From the NCBI GenBank assembly GCA_020056965.1, contig JAGVGT010000044.1, positions 1 through 33,367 of the forward strand: a stretch of 33,367 nt of DNA. Direction: 5' to 3'. The position numbers were made by a program, and so were the translations under genes. Source of the stretch: Deltaproteobacteria bacterium (GTDB lineage: Bacteria > Desulfobacterota > Desulfobulbia > Desulfobulbales > JAGXFP01). The notes beneath the pieces were generated by a model. The model saw nothing but the letters and a program-made list of their open reading frames with translations, was not told where the DNA came from and made no database searches. Below are positions 13,980 through 22,628 of this stretch, one piece after another. Numbering within the stretch: the first letter of the stretch is position 1; each line of letters begins with the position of its first letter.

Positions 13980-15413
13980 ATGCCGACCAGCCAGCTCCCA
14001 ACCGGGGTTCTCCTCTATTTTTTTTACGGACTCGCCTTCATCTTTCTGGGGCTCGCCATCGCCGTAAAGGACATGTCGGAAAGCAAACTGCGGCTGGCCG
14101 ACAGCCTGCCTTCCCTGGCCATATTCGGCTTCAGCCATGGCCTGCACGAATGGCTCGAATGTTACCTGCGGCTGGGCTATGGCAATGCCTCCTTGTTGCT
14201 CCCCATCCATTACCTCAAGCTGCTGACCCTGGTCGTTTCCTTTCTGTTCCTGAATCATTTCGCCATCTCGCTGATGCGTTCCCAGCCCAAGATTCGCTGG
14301 CAATGGCTCCGGGTTCTCATCCCTCTGCTCCTGGTTTTTCTGGGGACGTACCTTGTTCTTTCCTGGGAAAATCTGGATCTCCAAACCATCAAACAGGCGG
14401 ATATCTTTGCGCGGCTGACCATCGGTAATCTAGGCGGGATTCTCGCCGCCTTTGCCTTGATCAGGCACGGGCGGGTGGTCGGGGTCTTAAGTCGTTCGGT
14501 CGCCCTGCATCTCCGTTGGGCCGGAATCGGTTTTGCGCTCTACGCCTTCCTGGCCGGGGTAATCCCCTCCCAGGCCAGGATTCCGGTTCTGGGGGTCCCG
14601 GTGGAGATTTTCCGGAGTCTGACCGCCGCCCTGATTACCTACTTTCTGGTAAAGGCCATGAACGTTTTCAATGTGGAAACCAGAAAAAATCTGGAGCAAC
14701 AGATCCTTCACCTGGCCCAGGCGGAGAAACTTGCCGCCGTCGGAAAACTGGCGGCCGGCATCGCCCATGAAATCAACAACCCGCTGACCAATGTCTCCCT
14801 GAATGTCGAACTGCTCAAAAATGAACTCCGGGGCGGGGCAACCTCGGAGGCAGGTCTGGAAAAACGGTTCGCCGTCATTGAACGGAACATAGGCCGCGCT
14901 TCGCGAATCGCCCAGGAGCTGCTCCACTTCTCGCGCCAGAAGGAGGATGCCCCGGTTCCCGTCGATCTCAACGAGCTGATCAAGGGCACCCTCGTCCTTC
15001 TCGGCAAGCGCCGCCAGCAATACGAGATCACGACCGAGCTCCAGCCGCTGCCGCCGGTGCGGGCCAATTCGGTCAAGGTCGAGGAGGTGCTGCTCAACCT
15101 GCTGCTCAACGCCATGGAGGCATCCGAACCCGGCCGGACAATCGAGCTGCGCAGCCGTCGTCGGGGGGACGAGGTTGTGGTGGAGGTCATCGACCATGGC
15201 TGCGGCATTGCCCCGGAGATCCTGCCCCGGGTGCTGGAGCCCTTCTTCACTACCAAGGAGGTGGGGCAGGGCACTGGCCTGGGGCTTTCCATCTGCCATA
15301 GCATCATGGAGATGCACGGCGGCACAATCGAATTGACGGAAACGGCCGGGGGCGGCACCACCGCTTCCCTGATCTTTCCCACCGTGGACGCTGAAGGAGA
15401 AGGGCATGACTGA
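13980..15413 (+). CDS. Membrane sensor histidine kinase
   Basis: This 477-residue kinase has an N-terminal region of six to seven transmembrane helices (residues ~8-225) containing FGFSHGLHEWLE, a His-rich motif (His53, His56) seen in membrane sensor domains of related kinases. The kinase core follows: H-box GKLAAGIAHEINNPLTN with phospho-acceptor His263, N-box VEEVLLNLLLNAMEAS, G1 DHGCGIAPE, F-box PFFTTK and G2 GTGLGLSI. The core is of the NtrB/ZraS-like type. The gene overlaps the downstream response regulator by eight bases, so the two are a cognate pair. Their target is probably the cytochrome-porin operon that follows. The signal may be a membrane-soluble or redox ligand (inference). Confidence 0.92.
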   Translation: MPTSQLPTGVLLYFFYGLAFIFLGLAIAVKDMSESKLRLADSLPSLAIFGFSHGLHEWLECYLRLGYGNASLLLPIHYLKLLTLVVSFLFLNHFAISLMRSQPKIRWQWLRVLIPLLLVFLGTYLVLSWENLDLQTIKQADIFARLTIGNLGGILAAFALIRHGRVVGVLSRSVALHLRWAGIGFALYAFLAGVIPSQARIPVLGVPVEIFRSLTAALITYFLVKAMNVFNVETRKNLEQQILHLAQAEKLAAVGKLAAGIAHEINNPLTNVSLNVELLKNELRGGATSEAGLEKRFAVIERNIGRASRIAQELLHFSRQKEDAPVPVDLNELIKGTLVLLGKRRQQYEITTELQPLPPVRANSVKVEEVLLNLLLNAMEASEPGRTIELRSRRRGDEVVVEVIDHGCGIAPEILPRVLEPFFTTKEVGQGTGLGLSICHSIMEMHGGTIELTETAGGGTTASLIFPTVDAEGEGHD

Positions 15414-16056
15414 AATCATGGTGGTGGACGACGATCAGGATCTGCGGGAAACCATTGCCGAAGTGTTGCAGGGTGCCGGCTTTGCGGTCAGCACGGCAGC
15501 CGGCGGCGCGGAGGCCCTGGAACTCTCTGCCCATCAGAAATTCGACCTGGTTCTGCTTGATCTGGTCATGCCGGGGCTCGATGGCCTGGAGGTGATGCGC
15601 CGCCTTCACGAAAAATCCCCGCGTCTGCCGGTCATTATCCTGACCGCCTTCGCCACGGTGGAAAATGCGGTGGAGGCCATGCGCCAGGGCGCCAGGGATT
15701 ACGTGACCAAACCCTTCCGGGTCGACAGCCTGCTGGCCTCGGTGCGCCGCACCATGGCGGAGGCCGGTTTCGAGGCCTGCCGCACCACCATTAACATGGA
15801 CAATATCATGGCCAGTCTGGCCAATCCCATCCGGCGGCGGATTCTTGATTTCCTCGAACAGGAAGGCGGGTTGCGCTTCATGGATCTCTGCCGCCGACTG
15901 GAGATGGCCGATCACACCAAGATGAACTTCCACCTCAAGGTCCTCAAGGAGGCCGGACTGCTCAGCCAGGACCAGCAAAAGCACTACTCGCTGACCAGAG
16001 AGGGTAGCCAGGTCATGGCCTGCGCCCGGAATCTGGCCCAAAAACTCTCCGACTGA
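15406..16056 (+). CDS. Response regulator with ArsR-like winged-helix output
   Basis: This 216-residue protein starts inside the 3' end of the kinase gene. The receiver domain (residues 1-118) has the acid pocket D9/D10, phospho-acceptor Asp52 (LLDLVMPGLDG), Thr80 and Lys102 (TKPF). The output domain (about 132-205) is not the usual OmpR, NarL or NtrC type. SLANPIRRRILDFLEQEG, FMDLCRRLEMADHTKMNFHLKVLKEAGLL and HYSLTREG are those of an ArsR/HTH_20-like winged helix, in which the recognition helix gives 'HLKVLKEAGL'. Receiver-ArsR fusions are uncommon in bacteria. No AAA+ domain is present, so it is not a sigma-54 activator. It probably binds DNA upstream of the cytochrome gene 239 bases away. 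Confidence 0.92.
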   Translation: MTEIMVVDDDQDLRETIAEVLQGAGFAVSTAAGGAEALELSAHQKFDLVLLDLVMPGLDGLEVMRRLHEKSPRLPVIILTAFATVENAVEAMRQGARDYVTKPFRVDSLLASVRRTMAEAGFEACRTTINMDNIMASLANPIRRRILDFLEQEGGLRFMDLCRRLEMADHTKMNFHLKVLKEAGLLSQDQQKHYSLTREGSQVMACARNLAQKLSD

Positions 16057-16198
16057 CCCAGCGCCCCCCTCATCCTCCCCCCTCTGTCAAGAATTCTTCA
16101 CAGAAGTCCCCGGTCTGACAGTCAGGCTTATCTGGAACAGCGTTTTTTAAAACTGTAGTATGCGCGGTAATTATTAGAGCCTGAACAGTAAATTGTAA

Positions 16199-16216
16199 TT
16201 GGCATGATCTTGGCTG
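16199..16216 (+). promoter_or_regulatory. Candidate sigma-54 (-24/-12) promoter
   Basis: TTGGCATGATCTTGGCTG matches the TGGCACG-N4-TTGC consensus, with the invariant GG (16201-16202) and GC (16213-16214) at the required spacing. It is about 80 bases upstream of the decaheme cytochrome start. No enhancer-binding protein is encoded in this window, and the element also overlaps one of the CTTGGC repeats, so the match may be coincidental. Confidence 0.35.
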
Positions 16217-16255
16217 TATTTCCTTCGGCCAAGGGGGTCTTGCCGCAATCTTGGC
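16209..16255. promoter_or_regulatory. Candidate operator: three CTTGGC/GCCAAG half-sites
   Basis: CTTGGC (16209-16214), GCCAAG (16228-16233) and CTTGGC (16250-16255) occur 19 and 22 bases apart, about two helical turns each, just upstream of the decaheme cytochrome gene. Alternating orientation gives two overlapping inverted repeats, a plausible layout for a dimeric winged-helix protein such as the adjacent response regulator. Otherwise the 239-base intergenic region shows an AT-rich stretch (about 16145-16200) and no gene. Confidence 0.4.
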
Positions 16256-16295
16256 ACGAGGGAGAAATCATGGGGAAAGCAAGGGAGGGAGGACA

Positions 16296-17201
16296 ATGAA
16301 ACAAAAACTGTGGATATATGCCTGTTTCATGTTTGTAGGCTGGGCGACGCTGCCCGGAGCGGCGACGGCCGGGGATGTGGATTGGGCCGCGCTTAACCCG
16401 GCCTTTGCCCAGGCTGCCTACGTCAAGGACCCGGCGGTTTGTGTCGGCTGCCATGCGGACTCAATCGAGGCATACAAAAATACCATGCATGGTCGGACCT
16501 TCCAGCCCGGCGCCAATAATGCGCTCCAGGCCGGCGATTGCGAAGCCTGCCACGGGCCGCGCAGCCAGCATGTGGATAACCCCGACGCCAGCTTGAAACT
16601 CTCCACTGCACAGTATTCGGCGGTCTGCCTGCAGTGCCACCAGGATGGCGGCCGGATGTATTGGCAAACCAGCCAGCACAAGACCGGCGAGGTCGGTTGT
16701 GTTTCCTGCCATACCCTGATGAAAAAGAAAAGCGACAAGGCCTTGCTGAGCAAGGACAAGGAGGCGGCGGTCTGCTATTCCTGCCATACCACGGTCAGGG
16801 GGCAGATGCAGAAAACCTCCCACCATCCGGTAAAAGAGGGCAAGATGGCCTGCTCAAGTTGTCACAATCCCCACGGCTCCGTCGGCAAGAGCATGCTGAA
16901 GGGGGCAACGGTCAACGAAACCTGTTTCAACTGCCACCAGGATAAACGCGGTCCCTTTCTCTGGGAACATCCGGTGGTGCGGGAGAATTGCGCCAACTGC
17001 CACGATGCGCATGGCTCCAACAATCCCGACCTGCTCAATGCCAAGGGTTCGTTCCTCTGCCTGCAGTGTCATTCCTACGGCGGCCACATCAACCTGCCGC
17101 GCTACAACCGGACCAGCAACCCCTACGGTCAGGGCTGCGTGAACTGCCACAACACCCAGCACGGCTCCAATCACCCATCCGGCGCCAAATTCACCCGCTA
17201 A
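16296..17201 (+). CDS. mtrA: Decaheme c-type cytochrome, MtrA/DmsE family
   Basis: This 301-residue periplasmic cytochrome has a signal peptide (to about Ala25, GAATAGD) and ten CxxCH heme motifs starting at Cys 49, 82, 111, 135, 160, 186, 210, 232, 255 and 281. Heme number, spacing and length match the MtrA/DmsE/PioA/MtoA family. In that family the heme wire is inserted into an outer-membrane barrel and carries electrons between periplasm and cell exterior. Extra histidines (for example near 127, 176, 225, 239 and 264) can serve as distal ligands. The start at 16296 has an excellent AGGGAGGGAGG site; upstream in-frame starts lack one. The stop is 13 bases before the MtrB-like gene, so they form an operon. 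The direction of electron flow cannot be read from sequence. Confidence 0.95.
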   Translation: MKQKLWIYACFMFVGWATLPGAATAGDVDWAALNPAFAQAAYVKDPAVCVGCHADSIEAYKNTMHGRTFQPGANNALQAGDCEACHGPRSQHVDNPDASLKLSTAQYSAVCLQCHQDGGRMYWQTSQHKTGEVGCVSCHTLMKKKSDKALLSKDKEAAVCYSCHTTVRGQMQKTSHHPVKEGKMACSSCHNPHGSVGKSMLKGATVNETCFNCHQDKRGPFLWEHPVVRENCANCHDAHGSNNPDLLNAKGSFLCLQCHSYGGHINLPRYNRTSNPYGQGCVNCHNTQHGSNHPSGAKFTR

Positions 17202-17214
17202 AGGAGGCATGATC

Positions 17215-19704
17215 ATGAAGAAAACTTATGCATTTGCATCATTACTCCTTCTGGCGCCCATGGTTGCCCAGGCCCAGGAGGAAGGAAAAATAGAAAGCTC
17301 GGGAGGGGTGACGGTCGGCGCCCGCTCTGGCGATGTATCCACGGACTCTGCCAAGTTCAACGAATACCGGGATATCGACGATGGCCTCTATCTCGAGAAG
17401 CTCTGGTTAGATGTGCTGGATTCCAAGAGTGGTCGGTATTTGGATTTCCAGGGAAAAAATCTCCTGAAAGATGATCAGTCCCTCCGCCTCGGCATCGGGG
17501 GATACGGCAGTTGGGGTCTCGTCATCGACCGCAACGAGATTCCCCACAACCTGAGCAACAAGGCTCAAACACCTTATATCGATCAGGGCAACGGGCTCCT
17601 GACCCTGCCGAGTACGGTAGCCATCCCCACCACTAACCTGGTGCCAACCGCCGCCCAACTTCAGGCAAACGATGCGGCTACCGCCGCTTGGCTTACCACC
17701 AACCTGCACGGCACCGAGCTGGGTACCCAGCGAAACAAGACCGGGGCCAGCTTATCCATCACCCCCAGCCAGGATTTCAAGTTCCGTCTCTCGCTGTCGG
17801 ACGAGCGCAAGGACGGCTCAAATCTTAGCTATGGTCCCATCGGGGATCGGCCGCCGCGGACGCTCAATGCCCAATTGGCCGAGCCCATCGACTACCAGAC
17901 CCAGGAACTGAAGTTCGAGGCCGAGTATAATCGACCGACCTATCAGGCCCGTTTCACCTACCTGCTCTCCGGGTTTGAGAACAAAATCGATACCCTCCGC
18001 TGGCAGAATCCCTATACCGCCGATGCCGATGGCAACGGCTACGATACCTGGAATGCGGCTTATAATGTCGCCAGCTTCGGGCAACGGGCCGGGGCGCCGG
18101 ACAACCGCTACCAGAACACCTCGCTGGCGCTCGGGTTCGATCTGCCCATGGCCAGCCGCCTGAACGCCACAGTGGCCTACGGCGTGATGGAACAGGACGA
18201 GACCCTGCTGCCCTACAGCACCAGCAGTTTTGGCAGCGCCACCCAATTCGGTTCCACCGCCGACCTGGCCCGGACCACTGCCGATACCGAGATCGACACC
18301 ACCATGTTCAATGTCGACTACAGCCTCAACCCCATCGACCGCCTGAACCTGCGGGCCTTTGTCCGATACTATGCGTTGGACAACCAGACCCCCCAGAGCA
18401 ACTGGTGGTATGTAACCGACGACACGATCAGCGTCGCCAATGCGACGGCCGGCGAGACCACCGAGCTCAACAAACGGGTCAACCTGGCTTACTCATACGA
18501 CCAGACCAACTATGGCCTGGAGAGTGCCTACAATCTGCCTTTCTGGCGGACCAACCTCGGTCTCGGCTATGAGCGGGAAGACATCGGCCGCGATTTCCGC
18601 GAGGCCGACACCAAGGAGAATAAATTCAAGGGTTCGCTGAAAACCCGGCCGACCAAGTGGCTCTCCTTGCTGGCTAAGTACCTCTACGGCGACCGGGACG
18701 GCGGCGACTACAACAACACAGTTACGGCCCAAAGCTACTGGGGCGTTAATCCCGCCGCCGGCGAGAATCCCGCGAATTCCTTCAGCAACCATCCGGACAT
18801 GCGGAGGCTCGACGTCTCCGACCGGGAGCTGAACCAGTTTGATCTCGCCGCCACCGTCATGCCCATGGAAGGGCTGGATCTCACCGCCTCCTACCGGTTC
18901 CGGAATGCCGATTACGACTCCGGCGTGACCGCCACTCAGCCCCTGCTTGCCTCCGGCAATGGCGAGGATGCGGCCGATGACGTGGCCTTCACCCCCGGCG
19001 ACCAGCTCGGCCTGCTGGAGAGTAAGACCAGTCGCTATGGGCTGGATGCCTCGTATGCAGCCACCGAGCGCTTGACCCTGAGCGCCTTTGGTAGTCGGGA
19101 AAACATCGAATCAACTCAGCGAGGGCTGGAGTTTAACGAGAACAACAAACTCGATCCCACCGACATTGCCGCCGCCACCGAGCTTGGGCCCTGGACCAGG
19201 GCCAGCAGCCAATGGCTGGCGGTAACCGAGGACCAGACCAATACCGTCGGCCTTGGGGTCGGCTACGAAATCATCCCCGGTAAACTGCGTTTGGCCACGG
19301 ACTACACCTATTCCCAGGGCAAGGTCGATATCGGCTACAGCGGTTTCGGCGCTGTCTCTTCGGCTGACCCCAACAACACTTTGGCCGATACCTATCAGTT
19401 TGCCTATCGCAGTCCGGAGACCGTCACCCACAAGCAGTACAACCTCAATGCCACCCTGGAGTATCAGGTGGTGAAGAACCTGGTCTGCGGGTTGCATTAT
19501 ATCTATGACCGTTACAAGATCAGTGACTGGATGCAGGAAGCCAACACCCCGTGGGCGGAATCGGTCGGCAGCGAGTATCTGCTGCGCGACACCTCCGATG
19601 CCACCTCCAACCAGTGGGGCAACCGGCTGATCAATCTGGGTAGCTACCTCGGACCCAGCTACGAGGCCCATTTTGGCGCGATTACCGTGACCTATCTATT
19701 TTAG
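17215..19704 (+). CDS. mtrB: MtrB/PioB-family outer-membrane beta-barrel
   Basis: This protein of 829 residues has a signal peptide (MKKTYAFASLLLLAPMVAQAQ) and a long series of amphipathic strands ending in the terminal aromatic signature ITVTYLF of outer-membrane barrels. Opening motifs GGVTVGARSGDVSTDSAKFNEYRD and YLDFQGKNL are typical of MtrB/PioB porins, which sheath the MtrA-type cytochrome. The ATG at 17215 is preferred over 17209 because AGGAGG is seven bases before the former and only one before the latter. The N-terminal CxxC described for Shewanella MtrB is absent; the mature protein has a single Cys near residue 760. No MtrC/OmcA-type surface cytochrome follows. Confidence 0.93.
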   Translation: MKKTYAFASLLLLAPMVAQAQEEGKIESSGGVTVGARSGDVSTDSAKFNEYRDIDDGLYLEKLWLDVLDSKSGRYLDFQGKNLLKDDQSLRLGIGGYGSWGLVIDRNEIPHNLSNKAQTPYIDQGNGLLTLPSTVAIPTTNLVPTAAQLQANDAATAAWLTTNLHGTELGTQRNKTGASLSITPSQDFKFRLSLSDERKDGSNLSYGPIGDRPPRTLNAQLAEPIDYQTQELKFEAEYNRPTYQARFTYLLSGFENKIDTLRWQNPYTADADGNGYDTWNAAYNVASFGQRAGAPDNRYQNTSLALGFDLPMASRLNATVAYGVMEQDETLLPYSTSSFGSATQFGSTADLARTTADTEIDTTMFNVDYSLNPIDRLNLRAFVRYYALDNQTPQSNWWYVTDDTISVANATAGETTELNKRVNLAYSYDQTNYGLESAYNLPFWRTNLGLGYEREDIGRDFREADTKENKFKGSLKTRPTKWLSLLAKYLYGDRDGGDYNNTVTAQSYWGVNPAAGENPANSFSNHPDMRRLDVSDRELNQFDLAATVMPMEGLDLTASYRFRNADYDSGVTATQPLLASGNGEDAADDVAFTPGDQLGLLESKTSRYGLDASYAATERLTLSAFGSRENIESTQRGLEFNENNKLDPTDIAAATELGPWTRASSQWLAVTEDQTNTVGLGVGYEIIPGKLRLATDYTYSQGKVDIGYSGFGAVSSADPNNTLADTYQFAYRSPETVTHKQYNLNATLEYQVVKNLVCGLHYIYDRYKISDWMQEANTPWAESVGSEYLLRDTSDATSNQWGNRLINLGSYLGPSYEAHFGAITVTYLF

Positions 19705-19756
19705 AAAAGAATTAAAGGATCGTGTCTGGGCCAGCCCTCTCCTGGCCGAGCATGGG

Positions 19757-19792
19757 CAAGGGGCGGAGTAGTTTTCCGCCCCTTGTTTTTTT
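19757..19792 (+). terminator. Rho-independent terminator of the cytochrome-porin operon
   Basis: A perfect 11-bp stem CAAGGGGCGGA / TCCGCCCCTTG with a 7-base loop is followed immediately by seven Ts. It is 52 bases after the mtrB stop and ends the operon. The following 160 bases, up to 19953, show no gene. Confidence 0.95.
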
Positions 19793-19953
19793 GTCGGCCC
19801 TCAGCAGTTAGCGGTAGGCTTTTACTCCGTAAATACCTAGCAAATCAGGCATGCGAGGCCTGGGGAAAAAGTCTTCACCTCTTGCTGGTTGCCCCTCAAA
19901 ACTGCTATGACAAAAAAATTAACACTCGCTGGTGATAAGGCCGTAGAAGAGAC

Positions 19954-20727
19954 ATGCACTATTTGGTTATCTGTACGACAGCCCTGCTTGCCTCGGGCCT
20001 GACCCTTTTCTCCGGCTTCGGCCTGGGAACCCTGCTGTTGCCGGTTTTTGCCATCTTTTTCCCGGTGGAAATAGCCATCGCCCAGACCGCGCTGGTCCAC
20101 TGCGCCAACAATCTCTTCAAAGTCTGGCTCTTCAGCCGGCGGGCGGACTGGACTACCGTGCTGCTTTTCGGCTTGCCCGCTTTTCTGGCGAGCTTCGCGG
20201 GCGCCTGGGTGCTCCTGTGGCTGGTTGACCTGGCCCCGCTTTACACCTATCTGCTCAATGGCCGACAGTTTATGGTCCACCCGGTCAAGCTCGTCGTCGC
20301 CCTGCTCATGGCCGGATTTTCCGCCATGGAGTTATATCCTGCCGCCAAACAGTTCGCCATCAGCCGGAAGTACGTACCAGCAGGGGGCCTCCTGAGCGGA
20401 TTCTTCGGGGGGCTTTCCGGCAATCAGGGCGCCTTCCGGAGCGTCTTTCTCCTCAAAAGCGGTCTGAACAAGGAGGCCTTCATCGGCACCGGCGTGGTTA
20501 TCGCCGCCCTGGTCGATTTTTCCCGCCTCACCGTCTATGCGGGGCTCCTCGGATCAGTGGAGGTCATGGAGAACTTGACCCTCATCCTGGTAGCCACTCT
20601 GGCCGCCTTCACCGGCGCTTTTTTGGGCAGCCGCCTGGTCAAGAAGGTTACCATTCGCACCGTGCAAGTCCTGGTGGCGGGCATGCTGTTCCTGATCGCG
20701 ATTTTGCTCGGGATCGGGATTCTTTAA
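19954..20727 (+). CDS. TauE/SafE-family permease
   Basis: This 257-residue integral membrane protein of the TauE/SafE (formerly DUF81) family has about eight predicted helices in two similar halves. Characteristic stretches are GFGLGTLLLPVFAIFFPVEIAI near the N-terminus, GGLLSGFFGGLSGNQGAFRS in the second half, and LGSRLVKKV near the C-terminus. Family members export sulfite, sulfoacetate or other organosulfur anions; the substrate here is unknown. An AGAAGAG ribosome binding site precedes the ATG. It is separated from the cytochrome operon by a terminator and precedes the PAP2 phosphatase by 31 bases, suggesting co-transcription with that gene. Confidence 0.9.
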   Translation: MHYLVICTTALLASGLTLFSGFGLGTLLLPVFAIFFPVEIAIAQTALVHCANNLFKVWLFSRRADWTTVLLFGLPAFLASFAGAWVLLWLVDLAPLYTYLLNGRQFMVHPVKLVVALLMAGFSAMELYPAAKQFAISRKYVPAGGLLSGFFGGLSGNQGAFRSVFLLKSGLNKEAFIGTGVVIAALVDFSRLTVYAGLLGSVEVMENLTLILVATLAAFTGAFLGSRLVKKVTIRTVQVLVAGMLFLIAILLGIGIL

Positions 20728-20758
20728 GGTAAACCTCAAGCAATGCTGTGAGATATCC

Positions 20759-21352
20759 ATGACCATCTTTTACGACTGGTTTGGTGTGGATCAGACCCTC
20801 TTCCTTGCGGTCAACGGCTTTCACAGGGGTTATCTCGACCACCTGATGCTGCTGGGAACAAGACTTGGTGATTTTAGGAATTTTCCCGGGATCATCGTCG
20901 CTTTGATTCTCATGCTTACCGTTCAGGCATTGGCAGCAGGCAGCGGGTGCCGCAGGTGGCTGCCCGAAAAGAAGACCATCTTGCAGCTTCTGCAGGCATT
21001 GCTGGTGGGGGGCGTGTTCGCGGGACTCGAAGTGACGCTTCTTAAAGTGTGGTTGCACATGCCCCGGCCGCCGGCAGCAATTTCTCTGGCAACGGTTCAT
21101 GTCCTCGGCGAACCGGAGTCAATCGGCAGCTTTCCCAGCGGGCATGCGGCGTTTGCCATGTTGCTTGCCGTGGTCTTCTGGCCACACTGTCGAATCCTGG
21201 CGAAAGTCTGGCTCATCCTCTTTGCCGGGTGGGTCGGCGTCTCGCGAATTTACGTCGGGGCCCATTTTCCCATGGATGTCGTTGCCGGCTACTGTTGCGG
21301 TGCGCTCAGCGGCTGGGTTGCCAATCGAGTTCTAATCAGCAATTCCAGCTGA
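20759..21352 (+). CDS. PAP2-family membrane phosphatase
   Basis: This 197-residue membrane protein has the three phosphatidic-acid-phosphatase motifs: KVWLHMPRP (KxxxxxxRP), FPSGHA (PSGH) and SRIYVGAHFPMDVVAG (SRxxxxxHxxxD). Five to six transmembrane helices surround them. Such enzymes hydrolyse lipid phosphates such as undecaprenyl pyrophosphate, phosphatidic acid or phosphatidylglycerol phosphate at the outer face of the inner membrane. The gene follows the permease closely. The 220 bases after it (21353-21572) are GC-rich and contain no convincing gene. Confidence 0.9.
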   Translation: MTIFYDWFGVDQTLFLAVNGFHRGYLDHLMLLGTRLGDFRNFPGIIVALILMLTVQALAAGSGCRRWLPEKKTILQLLQALLVGGVFAGLEVTLLKVWLHMPRPPAAISLATVHVLGEPESIGSFPSGHAAFAMLLAVVFWPHCRILAKVWLILFAGWVGVSRIYVGAHFPMDVVAGYCCGALSGWVANRVLISNSS

Positions 21353-21572
21353 TGCTTTTGGCCGCCGTTAAATTATAAATCTGGGGCCACTTTCCCTTTC
21401 TGTCTCGCTTTTGGGCAGTGGAGTTCGTTCGGTGCGGGTGGCAAGTTGGAGTTGGCTGGGCCGCGCGCGGCTCTATGCAGAAGCAAGTGGTGGGAGGTGC
21501 TGATCCCTCGTTCGGCCAAAAAGATCCTGGCCGGTCTTGGCTCTGGACAAGCGGCCGGGTGGAGCCGGTTGA

Positions 21573-22523
21573 TTATTGCGCCGGGGGCCTGGGGGTGGCG
21601 ATTTCCGTGCGGTTGCGGCCCGAGGCCTTGGCCAGGTAGAGGCAGCGGTCGGCCTCCTTGAACAGCTCCTCGATGCTGGGGATTTCCTCTTCACCCTTGC
21701 CGGCGATGCCCAGGCTGACGGTGATCCGGTAGGTCCGGTCGTTCACCGTAAACTCGTGCTTTTCGATCCCGTCCCGCAGCCGGTCGGCCACCTTGAAGGC
21801 CTGTTCGCCGTTGGTTTCCGGCAGGATAATCACGAATTCCTCGCCGCCGTAACGGCCCATCGCATCATAATCCCGGAGCATGCCGCTGACCAGTTGGGCC
21901 ATTTCGCGCAGGATCATGTCGCCGGTATGATGGCCGAAGCTGTCGTTGATCTTCTTGAAGTGGTCAATGTCCAGCAGGGCCATGGCCAGCGGCCGTTTCT
22001 TGCGCTTGTGGATCAGGAGTTCTTCGGTCAGCCGGTCCATGACGCTGCGCCGGTTGGGAACTTGCGTCAGGTCGTCGGTCTGGCTCAGGCGTTGCAGTTC
22101 GGTCTGGGTGCGGAGTAGTTCGTTCTGGTAGGTAATCCAGTCGGAGATATCGAACACCGAGATCAACACCTCGTTGGTGTTGCCGTCACCGTCGAGGAGC
22201 GGCGAGAGGATCACCGTCTGTTCCATGGGGGCCAGTTGCTTTTCGATGTAGGAACGGCCGGAGTAGAAGGGGAAGATGTTCTGGTGCAGTTTCTTGTTGA
22301 AGAAGCTGGGCTGGCCGGTGTGAAAGACCTCGCGGGCCTTCTTGACGAAGCCCTTCTTGACCAAAGCGGGCATGACCTCGTGGATCGGGCGGCCGATTAC
22401 CTCATCCTGGCTCAGCATGCCGTGCTCGGCCATCCAGCGGTTCCAGAAAACGACCCGCAACGAACTGTCGATGACGGCGGCGCCGATGCTGAGATGATCG
22501 AGGAGTTGTGCGTGATTGGTCAT
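21573..22523 (-). CDS. PAS-GGDEF diguanylate cyclase
   Basis: This 316-residue soluble protein has a PAS domain at about residues 8-130 (AAVIDSSLRVVFWNRWM, VIGRPIHEVMP, LISVFDISDWI) and a GGDEF domain at 147-305. The latter has TDDLTQVPNRR, DIDHFKKINDSFGH and the active site RYGGEEF (226-230). An RDYD inhibitory site is five residues upstream. It is predicted to synthesise cyclic di-GMP in response to a PAS-sensed cue. It lies about 105 bases downstream of the prepilin peptidase on the same strand, so it may be read from the same transcript. The ribosome binding site is weak. Confidence 0.92.
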   Translation of the reverse strand: MTNHAQLLDHLSIGAAVIDSSLRVVFWNRWMAEHGMLSQDEVIGRPIHEVMPALVKKGFVKKAREVFHTGQPSFFNKKLHQNIFPFYSGRSYIEKQLAPMEQTVILSPLLDGDGNTNEVLISVFDISDWITYQNELLRTQTELQRLSQTDDLTQVPNRRSVMDRLTEELLIHKRKKRPLAMALLDIDHFKKINDSFGHHTGDMILREMAQLVSGMLRDYDAMGRYGGEEFVIILPETNGEQAFKVADRLRDGIEKHEFTVNDRTYRITVSLGIAGKGEEEIPSIEELFKEADRCLYLAKASGRNRTEIATPRPPAQ

Positions 22524-22628
22524 GTCAATCCGGTGGTCGGCAAGAGGTTGATTCCGTCAGCATCGCAGGTCGCTCTTCCCCGCATACAATAGGCATGGTT
22601 GCCGACCCTTGCCGCGCCTGTCGATATT

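Noticed and set aside
16251-16266. Second sigma-54-like match TTGGCACGAGGG
   Set aside because: The -24 part is perfect but there is no GC at the -12 position.
16057-16295. Possible cyclic-di-GMP (GEMM) riboswitch before the decaheme cytochrome gene
   Set aside because: Such switches precede some multiheme cytochrome genes, but the conserved GEMM segments are not visible here.
21418-21661. Short frames downstream of the PAP2 gene
   Set aside because: No ribosome binding sites or family similarity; they overlap the 3' end of the PAS-GGDEF gene.
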